A DNA stretch of 64,000 bases from Deltaproteobacteria bacterium (lineage in GTDB: Bacteria; Desulfobacterota; Syntrophobacteria; Syntrophobacterales; Thermodesulforhabdaceae): positions 1 through 64,000 of the forward strand of contig JAFDGW010000008.1 of assembly GCA_019309115.1 (NCBI GenBank), read 5' to 3'. A program made the translations under genes and the position numbers. The notes under the pieces were generated by a model. The model did not search any database, was not told where the DNA came from, and was given only the letters and a program-made list of their open reading frames with translations. Positions within the stretch are counted from its first letter, which is position 1. Each line of letters starts with the position of its first letter. This document shows, one piece after another, positions 56,580 through 64,000 of this stretch.

Positions 56580-58124
56580 ATGGAAGGGATTCAGATTTTG
56601 ACAATAGTTACCTTTTTCCCGCTGGTGGGCGTTCCTCTGTTAATTCTGATTCGTCGCGAGAACGTGGAGTTGCTTAAAAACGTTGCTCTGGCTGTAACCG
56701 TGATTGACTTTTTGCTTTCTCTCTATTTGCTTTTCTATTTTGATTCTTCTGAGCCCGGCTTTCAGTTTGTTGAACGGCGACAGTGGATAAAGTCCATAGG
56801 GGCTCAGTACATTGTTGGTATAGATGGAATCTCGCTCTTTCTTTATCTTTTAACCACTTTTATTTGTCCAATATGTATTCTTTCTGCCTGGAAGTATATT
56901 GATAAGTATGAAAAAGAATTTTTAGTTTGTATGCTTGTTCTTGAAGTTGGCATGCTCGGCACTTTCTGCGCTCTTGACATGTTGCTTTTCTACGTTTTCT
57001 GGGAACTTATGCTCATCCCGATGTACTTTATCATAGGAGTATGGGGCGGCCCCAGGAGAGTATATGCAAGCATTAAGTTCGTTCTTTACACCTTTTTTGG
57101 AAGTGTTTTGATGCTTGCGGCAATTATTTTCTATTATCTTTACATCGGCAGAGTCACGGGCGAATACTCTTTCGATCTCATGAAGTGGTATGAAGTGCTG
57201 GCACCTTTTGGGATTCAGATATGGCTTTTTGCTGCTTTTGCGCTAGCCTTTGCTATAAAGGTCCCGATGTTCCCGTTTCATACATGGCTTCCCGATGCTC
57301 ACGTTGAAGCTCCAACACCCGGAAGTGTTATACTTGCTGGCATCCTTTTGAAGATGGGAACGTACGGTTTCATCAGATTCGCGATGCCTCTATTCCCCCA
57401 TGCCACTCATGCGATGCTGCCGCTTCTGGTCGCCCTTTCAATCATCGGAGTGGTCTACGGTGCCCTTGTTTCTATTGTTCAGCCAGACGTTAAGAAGCTG
57501 GTAGCTTTTTCATCGGTGAGTCACCTTGGAGCGGTCATGCTTGGTTTGTTTGCCCTGAACATGCAAGGTGTTGAGGGTTCCATTTATCAGATGCTGAATC
57601 ATGGTCTGAGCACGGGTGCTTTGTTTATCCTGGTCGGAATGCTCTATGAAAGGCGGCATTCCAGGTTGATCAAGGATTTCGGTGGAATAGCAAAGGTGAT
57701 ACCTCTTTTTGCAGCATTCTTTATGGTAACCGTTCTTTCATCGGTGGGACTTCCTGGTTTGAATGGTTTCGTCGGCGAGTTTCTTATTTTCCTGGGGGCT
57801 TTTAAAGCTAACCCATTGTGGGCGATTATAGCTGCAACCTGTGTAATCCTTGCGGCTGTTTACCTTTTGTGGATGTACAAAAGGGTCATGTATGGACCCA
57901 TTACTCACGAGGAAAACAAACACTTGCCTGATATGAACGCTCGTGAGGTTGGGTTAATGGTACCCATTGTGATTTTGTATGTTGTTATGGGTGTGTGTCC
58001 CAATTATTTCCTGAGCAAGATGCATGCGTCTGTAGAGGCGTTCATTGATAATTATCACAAGCGTGTAGTGATGACTGTTCATGAAAGGACTGAACCTCTT
58101 GCATTTATCAGAGGGGGTAAATAA
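56580..58124 (+). CDS. nuoM: Complex I antiporter-like subunit NuoM
   Basis: The 514-residue, about 14-helix pump subunit. VFWELMLIPMYFIIGVWGG carries the TM5 Glu, AIKVPMFPFHTWLPDAHVEA the TM7 Lys, and PTPGSVILAGILLKMGTYG and FSSVSHLGAVMLGLF follow. Its stop overlaps the nuoN start. Confidence 0.95.
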   Translation: MEGIQILTIVTFFPLVGVPLLILIRRENVELLKNVALAVTVIDFLLSLYLLFYFDSSEPGFQFVERRQWIKSIGAQYIVGIDGISLFLYLLTTFICPICILSAWKYIDKYEKEFLVCMLVLEVGMLGTFCALDMLLFYVFWELMLIPMYFIIGVWGGPRRVYASIKFVLYTFFGSVLMLAAIIFYYLYIGRVTGEYSFDLMKWYEVLAPFGIQIWLFAAFALAFAIKVPMFPFHTWLPDAHVEAPTPGSVILAGILLKMGTYGFIRFAMPLFPHATHAMLPLLVALSIIGVVYGALVSIVQPDVKKLVAFSSVSHLGAVMLGLFALNMQGVEGSIYQMLNHGLSTGALFILVGMLYERRHSRLIKDFGGIAKVIPLFAAFFMVTVLSSVGLPGLNGFVGEFLIFLGAFKANPLWAIIAATCVILAAVYLLWMYKRVMYGPITHEENKHLPDMNAREVGLMVPIVILYVVMGVCPNYFLSKMHASVEAFIDNYHKRVVMTVHERTEPLAFIRGGK

Positions 58125-59560
58125 TGGCGAACATTGATGTCCTCACAATCTTACCGGATCTAATACTCATCGGGTTCGCATTCGCGTTGTTGCTGGCTGG
58201 TGCGTTCAGTCGGGTGGAAAGGCAAGTTAACTTTAACATGGTTTCGGCGTTGGCTTTTGTCGTTGCCTTTACTGTTAACTGGTTTCAATATGGAGCAGAC
58301 AAGTTCGGTTTTTACAATATGTTCATGTACGATCAGGTAGCCGGTGTTTTCAGGTTCATTTTTTACGGCATTGGTTTTCTTGTATCTTTGATGTCAGAGC
58401 CCTACATTTGTGGACGAATAAAGCACAAGGGAGAATATTATGCGCTTATAATGCTTTCTACAGTGGGCATGAGCTTTATTGCGACTTCGTATGACCTCAT
58501 CATGCTAGTTCTGGGCCTGGAAGCAATGTCGCTTTCGGTTTACGTTTTAACGGGCATGTTCAAAACGGATGAACGATCTGTTGAAGCATCGATGAAATAT
58601 TTCCTGCTGGGAGCCTTTTCGTCGGCTATTATGCTGCTGGGTATAGCTTTTATTTATGGAACTCTGGGGACTACGAATTTTGGAGAGGTTCTAGAGTCCT
58701 TCAAGAGCGGCCTTGGAGGGACAAAGCCGCAGATATTGCTTGTTGGTGCGATGCTGGTTCTTGCGGGTGTTCTTTTTAAGGTTGCGGCCGTTCCTTTTCA
58801 CATGTGGACGCCGGATGTGTATGAAGGAGCACCAACCTCGGTTACGGCTTTCATGATTTCAGGAGTTAAAGCGGCATCGTTTATTATGCTTATCAGGGTA
58901 TTTGTGCTTGGATTGCAGATTGTGGTTTTTGACATCGTCACGGTAATCATGGTCATTTCTGCAATAACCATGACGTTAGGCAATGTGTGTGCTCTGATAC
59001 AGAAGAATGTGAAACGAATGCTTGCTTATTCCAGTATTGCTCATGCAGGTTATATCCTTGTTGGTTTTGTTGCCCTCAATCGCACGTCTCTTGGAGCAAT
59101 AATTTTTTATCTTATGGCTTATGCCCTTATGAATATCGGTGCTTTCGCAGTTCTTGCACTTTTTCAAGATCGGGGAAATTCGCTGGAGAGCCTTTCAGGT
59201 AGCGGGTTTAAATACCCCTTTCTGGGGCTGATGATGACCATTTTTATGTTTTCTATGGTCGGGCTACCACCAACAGCAGGTTTTATGGGCAAATTTTACA
59301 TTTTCAAGGGAGCGTTGGAAGCTGGTTATGTGTGGCTTGTTGTACTGGCGGTTTTGAATTCGGCGGTGTCGGCTTACTTTTACCTCAGAGTTTTGATATA
59401 CATGTTCTTTGAGGATTTTAAAGGAACGGTTCGACCTGCAATAAACGCTACGCCTACGGCTGTTGCGTTGCTTCTAACCTCGATCGGTATACTTTATTTG
59501 GGTGTATTTCCGCAGAATTTGTTTGAGTTGACTCGGAAGTGCATGACTTATATCCATTAG
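58124..59560 (+). CDS. nuoN: Complex I antiporter-like subunit NuoN
   Basis: The 478-residue pump subunit. LVLGLEAMSLSVYVLTGMF carries the conserved Glu, FKVAAVPFHMWTPDVYEGA the broken-helix Lys, and PTSVTAFMISGVKAASF and AYSSIAHAGYILVGFVAL follow. It is the last gene of the complex I operon. Confidence 0.95.
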   Translation: MANIDVLTILPDLILIGFAFALLLAGAFSRVERQVNFNMVSALAFVVAFTVNWFQYGADKFGFYNMFMYDQVAGVFRFIFYGIGFLVSLMSEPYICGRIKHKGEYYALIMLSTVGMSFIATSYDLIMLVLGLEAMSLSVYVLTGMFKTDERSVEASMKYFLLGAFSSAIMLLGIAFIYGTLGTTNFGEVLESFKSGLGGTKPQILLVGAMLVLAGVLFKVAAVPFHMWTPDVYEGAPTSVTAFMISGVKAASFIMLIRVFVLGLQIVVFDIVTVIMVISAITMTLGNVCALIQKNVKRMLAYSSIAHAGYILVGFVALNRTSLGAIIFYLMAYALMNIGAFAVLALFQDRGNSLESLSGSGFKYPFLGLMMTIFMFSMVGLPPTAGFMGKFYIFKGALEAGYVWLVVLAVLNSAVSAYFYLRVLIYMFFEDFKGTVRPAINATPTAVALLLTSIGILYLGVFPQNLFELTRKCMTYIH

Positions 59561-59710
59561 TAAGGTAGTGGGGCTTCGGCGGGCATGGCCATATTGATAG
59601 AGATATTTTCCTTTTTTAGTTTTTCTAGCTCCTTTTTCTTCTTTAGCGGCGGTTTAACATAGGCCGCCCATGGTGTAGAGCGACACCGTTCTAAACGGTG
59701 GAGAATAAAG

Positions 59711-59757
59711 AGGACCATGGGGATAGCGGAAAGCTCTCCATGGTCCTCAAATTTTTT
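59711..59757 (+). terminator. Rho-independent terminator of the nuo operon
   Basis: AGGACCATGG and CCATGGTCCT form a perfect 10-bp stem, followed by CAAATTTTTT. Two further hairpins precede it in the same gap: GGCGG/CCGCC near 59648-59669 and CACCGTT/AACGGTG at 59684-59700. The gap 59561-59771 thus holds three tandem stem-loops and no gene. Confidence 0.8.
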
Positions 59758-59771
59758 GGGGAGGGATGCGC

Positions 59772-61073
59772 ATGATCTACAATATGGAATTTGAAACTTT
59801 GCCAAGGGAAGCTCTTGAAGCCATACAGTTGAAACGTTTGAAAAACACTGTTGAACGAGTTTACGCGACGGTGCCTTTTTATCGTAGGAAATTTGACGAA
59901 GCTGGAGTTAAACCCGACCAAATTAAGAGCCTGGATGATCTGAAGCGCTTGCCTTTTACTACCAAGCAGGATTTAAGGGAAAATTATCCTTTTGGGCTTT
60001 TTGCAGTTCCTATGGAAAATGTTGTTCGGATTCATGCATCTTCGGGTACAACAGGAAAGCCTACCGTTGTTGGTTATACAGCACGAGATGTTGAAACGTG
60101 GGCCGAACTAATGGCAAGGGCTCTTTCTGCCGCTGGTGCCACAAGAGGTGATATTATTCACAATGCATACGGATATGGATTGTTTACAGGTGGGCTGGGT
60201 ATTCACTATGGAGCCGAAAAACTTGGGGCATCGGTTATTCCTATATCTGGTGGCAATACTAAACGGCAAATCATGATAATGAGAGATTTTGGTTCGACTA
60301 TTCTAACATGCACCCCTTCCTACGCTCTGCATCTTGCAGAGGTGGCAGTAGAAATGGGAATTGACCCGAGGAGCTTGAAATTGAAGGCTGGTCTTTTTGG
60401 AGCTGAACCCTGGTCTGAAAGGATGAGAGATGAGATAGAAAAGGCACTGGATCTTGTGGCGCTGGACATATACGGATTGAGCGAAATAATCGGCCCCGGT
60501 GTTTCCGTGGAGTGTCTCGAGGCAAAACGGGGATTGCACATTTTTGAGGATCATTTTATTCCGGAGATAATTGACCCTGAGACAGGTGAGAACTTGCCGT
60601 ATGGCGAGACAGGGGAGCTTGTCATAACGACCATAACAAAAGAGGCCTTTCCGGTGATTCGTTACAGAACCAGAGACATAACGTCTCTGAATCCCGAACC
60701 CTGCGTTTGTGGAAGGACCCACATCCGAATGAACAGAATCACGGGCAGGAGCGATGACATGCTCATTATCCGTGGTGTGAATGTCTTTCCATCTCAGATA
60801 GAAAGTGTTCTTATGGAAATTGAAGAAGTTGAGCCTCACTATCAATTAATAGTCGAGCGAGAGGGTAATCTGGATGTCCTGACGGTTATGGTTGAGGTGG
60901 GGGAGCAGGCATTTTCCGACGAGGTTAAGAAACTTCAGCAGTTGGAGAAGAAGATTGAAAAGAATATAAAAGAATATCTAGGAGTTTCGGCCAGGGTACA
61001 GCTGGTTGAACCCAAGTCGATTGAGAGAAGTGCAGGGAAGGCCAAGAGAGTAATTGATAAGAGAAAACTGTAA
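59772..61073 (+). CDS. paaK: Phenylacetate-CoA ligase-like enzyme (PaaK family)
   Basis: The 433-residue adenylate-forming ligase activates an aryl acid to its CoA thioester. It shows the P-loop [43 protein letters not shown] and [20 protein letters not shown], with a C-terminal lid domain. Anaerobes often use such enzymes for phenylacetate or indoleacetate made from aromatic amino acids; the substrate here is inferred. The ATG at 59772 has GGGGAGGG at proper distance; an ATG at 59766 abuts it. Confidence 0.9.
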   Translation: MIYNMEFETLPREALEAIQLKRLKNTVERVYATVPFYRRKFDEAGVKPDQIKSLDDLKRLPFTTKQDLRENYPFGLFAVPMENVVRIHASSGTTGKPTVVGYTARDVETWAELMARALSAAGATRGDIIHNAYGYGLFTGGLGIHYGAEKLGASVIPISGGNTKRQIMIMRDFGSTILTCTPSYALHLAEVAVEMGIDPRSLKLKAGLFGAEPWSERMRDEIEKALDLVALDIYGLSEIIGPGVSVECLEAKRGLHIFEDHFIPEIIDPETGENLPYGETGELVITTITKEAFPVIRYRTRDITSLNPEPCVCGRTHIRMNRITGRSDDMLIIRGVNVFPSQIESVLMEIEEVEPHYQLIVEREGNLDVLTVMVEVGEQAFSDEVKKLQQLEKKIEKNIKEYLGVSARVQLVEPKSIERSAGKAKRVIDKRKL

Positions 61074-61094
61074 AAGAGACCGGAGGTGGCCGGT

Positions 61095-61526
61095 ATGAAG
61101 GTTGAGCAAATTTCTATATTTCTGGAAAACAAGGCGGGACGTTTAGCCGAAGTAACGAGGGTGCTTGCCGAAGCTGGGATTAACATAAGGGCTCTGTCTC
61201 TTGCTGATACCTCTGACTTTGGAATCCTCAGGCTGATTGTAAACGACACGGAAAAGGCAAAGCAGACCCTTAAAGAAAATGGGTTTACTGTCGGAAAGAC
61301 TAACGTGGTTGCCGTTGAGGTGGAGGATAGACCAGGAGGGCTTCACCGTATCCTCGAAATTTTACGAAAGGCCGGAATCAATGTCGAGTACATGTATGCC
61401 TTTGTCCAGCAAAGCGGGAACAATGCTGTTTTAATCTTTCGGTTTGACAATACGGACGAGGCTATAAAAACCCTTCAACAGGAAGGCGTAAGAATAATCG
61501 AGGGGGCTCAGTTGTACTCGATGTAG
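61095..61526 (+). CDS. Tandem ACT-domain protein
   Basis: The 143-residue protein consists of two ACT domains: [20 protein letters not shown] with [16 protein letters not shown], and [20 protein letters not shown] with [18 protein letters not shown] pairs bind amino acids as allosteric sensors. It follows the paaK-like gene by 21 bp, a common pairing in Desulfobacterota, so it may tune that enzyme or its amino-acid-derived substrate. The ATG at 61095 has GGAGG at good spacing. Confidence 0.88.
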   Translation: MKVEQISIFLENKAGRLAEVTRVLAEAGINIRALSLADTSDFGILRLIVNDTEKAKQTLKENGFTVGKTNVVAVEVEDRPGGLHRILEILRKAGINVEYMYAFVQQSGNNAVLIFRFDNTDEAIKTLQQEGVRIIEGAQLYSM

Positions 61527-61549
61527 CCGAGATTCGTGGTTGCAAATGT

Positions 61550-61576
61550 AGGGTGCGCCGCGTATATGGCGCACCT
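61550..61576 (+). terminator. Stem-loop after the ACT gene
   Basis: GGTGCGCC and GGCGCACC form an 8-bp GC-rich stem with a GCGTATAT loop about 25 bp after the stop codon. No T-run follows, so it may be a Rho-assisted or bidirectional transcription barrier between the converging paaK-ACT and ftsI-murE units. Confidence 0.5.
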
Positions 61577-61662
61577 CGCTACTCTAAGTTTGCCAACTTT
61601 TCTCATTAATTTGTGTAAACCATTGAAGTAATTGAATTTTGCTATGTTAGCTTTTGTAAATC

Positions 61663-61775
61663 TTATCTTTTGCGGGCGGGAAGATTTTTTCCGTAAGGGA
61701 GGGGATGAAAGCCCGCAGATGCGTTAGCACCTTGAAACTAAACAACCGTGAATATACATTACAACCGCAGAGATG
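61663..61775 (+). repeat. 113-bp repeat, copy 2 (possible IS200/IS605-type end relic)
   Basis: This is the inverted copy of 1-113 (104 of 113 identical). On the plus strand it is open in a TnpB-C-terminus-like frame (AGGKIFSVREGMKA, CVSTLKLNN) whose stop falls at the right edge. The hairpin is weaker here because GGGG is replaced by AAAA. Its right edge overlaps the last bases of murE and supplies that gene's final codons and stop. Confidence 0.5.
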
Positions 61776-63309
61776 AAGACAAGTTGTTAATTTCTCTAAA
61801 ACATTCCAGTGCCACTTTGCGATCGTCAAATGGGTAGTGTTGGGTGCCTATGATCTGGTAAGTTTCATGGCCTTTTCCGCCGAGGAATACGGTATCATTC
61901 CTTTCTGCTATCGTAAGGGCTAATCGAATGGCTTCTTTTCTATCGGGAATTACAGTGTAGGATGATTTTCTTCCCTGGATAACAATCCTTTCCGGATCAA
62001 CATACTTCCAGTGTGACGGCATACCGGCAACTATGTGGTCAATGATTTGCTGCGGATCTTCCGTTCTGGGATTGTCGCTGGTTATTATTACCACATCGCC
62101 AAATCTTGTAGCTGCTTGAGCCATCAAAGGGCGCTTCGTTGGATCCCTGTCACCTCCGCAGCCGAAAACCACTATCAGCTTTCCTTCAGTCCATTCCCTG
62201 AGGCATTGAAGAACCTTTTCCATTGCGTCTGGCGTGTGGGCATAGTCTACAATCAAGTTGAAATCGGCTGGAATGGGCACGGGTTCGAGGCGTCCTTCGA
62301 CTTTAGTAACCTTACGGACTCCTTCTGCTATTGTTTCCCTTGGTATGCCAAGTACAACGCCTGCTGCCACAGATGCAAGGATGTTGTAAGCGTTAAGACT
62401 GCCGAGGAGCGAGGAATTGATGTAAATTTTTTGTGGGATTGGGCGCAACGTTTCTATTTCCATTTCCAGGCCACTTGTGGAGCAATCCATCATTGTAACT
62501 TTTACATCTGCCACTTTTGAGTCGATTCCGTAACTAATGACTTTTATGTTTAAATTTCGCAGGTCTTCGATTAGGCGTTTACCATAAGGGTCGTCTGCGT
62601 TAACGACAGCCCATCTGCTGGGCTTTAAATGTTCAAGGAAAAGCCGTTCTTTGGCAGTGAAATAATCTTCCATTGTTTTGTGGTAATCCAAGTGATCCTG
62701 GGAGAGATTGGTAAACAGGCACAGGTCGTACAAACAGCCGTGAATTCGATTTTGAGCCAGAGCATGAGATGACACTTCCATTACTACAGCCTCTACACCA
62801 TCATTTTTCATTTCGCTGAATATCTCTTGTAATATAACTGGATCCGGTGTTGTAAGAGATGCTTTTATGCTTCTGTGATTCCAGCAATATCCTAGAGTGC
62901 CTATCCTTCCTGTGTTAATGGCCCATGATTGGAGCATTTGTTCGATAAGTATTGCCGTAGTGGTCTTTCCGTTGGTGCCAGTAATACCGATGAGTTTCAT
63001 ATTTTTAGTTGGAAAGCTGTGGAAGGCTGCAGAAAGCAAGGCCAGGGCTTTTGCTGAATCGGGCACTATAACCGTCGTTGCAGGAAGTCTTTTTGGTGGA
63101 GGATCTTCACAAACTACAGCCGTTGCTCCATTTTTTACAGCCTCCTCAATAAAATTGTGACCGTCCATGCGGGTTCCTCTAACTGCCACGAATAGGGAAT
63201 CCGGCTGCACCTTTTTGCTATTGGTGCAAATAGTTTTTATGGGAATGTCGGTGTTGCCATTACATCGTATTCCGTCAATACATGAGATTAAATCTCGCAG
63301 GATTCTCAT
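61759..63309 (-). CDS. murE: UDP-MurNAc-tripeptide synthetase MurE
   Basis: The 516-residue cytoplasmic ligase adds the third stem-peptide residue in peptidoglycan synthesis. ATP loop GITGTNGKTTTAILIEQML, LTTPDPVILQ, SSHALAQNRI, YAHTPDAMEKVL and TSDNPRTEDP are present; the DNPR motif marks meso-diaminopimelate specificity. The start overlaps the ftsI stop (ATGA). The last four codons and the stop (SLRL-stop) lie in the 113-bp repeat, so the native C-terminus may have been replaced. murF, which usually follows, is absent. Confidence 0.95.
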   Translation of the reverse strand: MRILRDLISCIDGIRCNGNTDIPIKTICTNSKKVQPDSLFVAVRGTRMDGHNFIEEAVKNGATAVVCEDPPPKRLPATTVIVPDSAKALALLSAAFHSFPTKNMKLIGITGTNGKTTTAILIEQMLQSWAINTGRIGTLGYCWNHRSIKASLTTPDPVILQEIFSEMKNDGVEAVVMEVSSHALAQNRIHGCLYDLCLFTNLSQDHLDYHKTMEDYFTAKERLFLEHLKPSRWAVVNADDPYGKRLIEDLRNLNIKVISYGIDSKVADVKVTMMDCSTSGLEMEIETLRPIPQKIYINSSLLGSLNAYNILASVAAGVVLGIPRETIAEGVRKVTKVEGRLEPVPIPADFNLIVDYAHTPDAMEKVLQCLREWTEGKLIVVFGCGGDRDPTKRPLMAQAATRFGDVVIITSDNPRTEDPQQIIDHIVAGMPSHWKYVDPERIVIQGRKSSYTVIPDRKEAIRLALTIAERNDTVFLGGKGHETYQIIGTQHYPFDDRKVALECFREINNLSSSLRL

Positions 63310-64000
63310 CAGGTGTTCTCCACCTTGCTTTTTGGAAATATTCCAAGGTAAGGCAAAACATTCTGCACAATTTCCCTGAAAACAGGAGCAGCAACTACGC
63401 CTCCGAAAATAGCGCCGTGAGGCTCATGTACCACAACGGCGACAACTATTCTGGGATTATCGGCGGGTGCGAAACCAACAAATAGGGCAGTGTAACTTCC
63501 CCTGGAATATTTCCCCGTCCGAGGGTCAATCCTCTGAGCGGTCCCGGTTTTTCCACCCACCTTATAGCCTTCCGGAACAGCAGCTGCTCCTGTTCCACCT
63601 TTTTCGGCTACTCTAACCAGCATTTTTCTTATTTCACGAGCCGTTTCTCTGGACATTATTCGCCGACCTTCATTCTGCTTTATATGGTCTTTGATTATAA
63701 AAGGCTTTTTTATGATCCCATCGTTTGCTATGGCACCAAAGGTTACCGCAAGCTGAAGAACTGTAACCCCGATGCCCTGCCCAAATGCGGCAGTAGCCAG
63801 ATCAATGGGGCGCCAGGACTTCCAGTCTCGAATAATGCCTCTGGCTTCGCCGCTGAGGTCAATTCCTGTCTTGGAACCTAAACCGAACTTGCGGATGTAA
63901 TGGTAATAGCGTTCGGCTCCAAGCTGCATTGCCACCTTGGCGGCACCTATATTGCTGGAGAACTTGACAACATCGGAAAGGCTGAGCCATCCGTGAGGAT
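63309..64000 (-). CDS. ftsI: Septal peptidoglycan transpeptidase FtsI (PBP3), 3' part
   Basis: The C-terminal ~230 residues of the transpeptidase domain are in the window; the gene continues past 64000. SxN motif SSNIGAAKVAM and KTG motif GGKTGTAQRID are visible, with GIDLSGEARG and TAAFGQGIGVTVLQ typical of FtsI/PBP2b-type enzymes. The catalytic SxxK Ser is beyond the edge. It acts at the division septum and is coupled to murE, the usual dcw-cluster order. Confidence 0.93.
   Translation of the reverse strand, partial: PHGWLSLSDVVKFSSNIGAAKVAMQLGAERYYHYIRKFGLGSKTGIDLSGEARGIIRDWKSWRPIDLATAAFGQGIGVTVLQLAVTFGAIANDGIIKKPFIIKDHIKQNEGRRIMSRETAREIRKMLVRVAEKGGTGAAAVPEGYKVGGKTGTAQRIDPRTGKYSRGSYTALFVGFAPADNPRIVVAVVVHEPHGAIFGGVVAAPVFREIVQNVLPYLGIFPKSKVENT

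Overview
The window reads as chromosome of an anaerobic, sulfate-reducing member of the Desulfobacterota, with a Syntrophobacteria/Thermodesulforhabdus-like flavour. This is inferred from gene content: qmoABC and ATP sulfurylase (sat) for sulfate respiration, a periplasmic tetraheme cytochrome c3, futalosine-pathway menaquinone genes (mqnB, mqnD), a complex I operon, an Aap-type amino-acid transporter, and Gram-negative outer-membrane systems (PilQ and GspD secretins, BamD). No rRNA is present, so the placement is an inference.

Layout. 1-2068: a degraded mobile island made of a 113-bp repeat, a broken Toprim-primase and a P4-type integrase remnant, next to a CAT-anticodon tRNA. 2143-6349: pilM-N-O-Q (no pilP). 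6639-7160: a small exported protein. 7222-11362: aapJQMP. 11742-15460: clpX-lon, preceded by a candidate structured RNA (15674-15823). 16057-18392: cytochrome c3, tRNA-Gly, a DHH phosphoesterase and rnhA. 18413-28879: a type II secretion operon (gspE-F-H-I-J-K-L-M-D) headed by an unknown gene; gspG and gspC are not in it. 28971-39981: housekeeping genes (mqnB/D, dusB, ispH, a glycosyltransferase, a binding-protein-like gene, der, rho, bamD, trxB, trxA). 40262-46734: qmoABC, then sat with a small partner gene. 47039-59560: a complex I operon. 59772-61526: a phenylacetate-CoA-ligase-like gene and an ACT protein. 61663-61775: the second, inverted copy of the 113-bp repeat. 61759-64000: murE and the 3' part of ftsI.

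The most striking system is the complex I operon. It runs nuoA-B-C-D, then a formate dehydrogenase, then nuoH-I-J-K-L-M-N. The NADH-input genes nuoE and nuoF are absent, and the nuoG position holds an 892-residue molybdenum/tungsten formate dehydrogenase. That gene contains an in-frame TGA at 50597-50599 at the position of the catalytic selenocysteine. A SECIS-like hairpin follows at the same distance and with the same GGUCU loop that I recall for E. coli fdhF. The simplest reading is a proton-pumping formate:menaquinone oxidoreductase built on complex I. With Qmo, Sat, cytochrome c3 and the menaquinone genes it would link formate oxidation to sulfate respiration. NuoL in this operon also carries an N-terminal internal duplication.

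Coordinates of starts were adjusted where a better ribosome-binding site or family alignment favoured an internal start. Functional names come from motif recognition by eye; no database search was possible.
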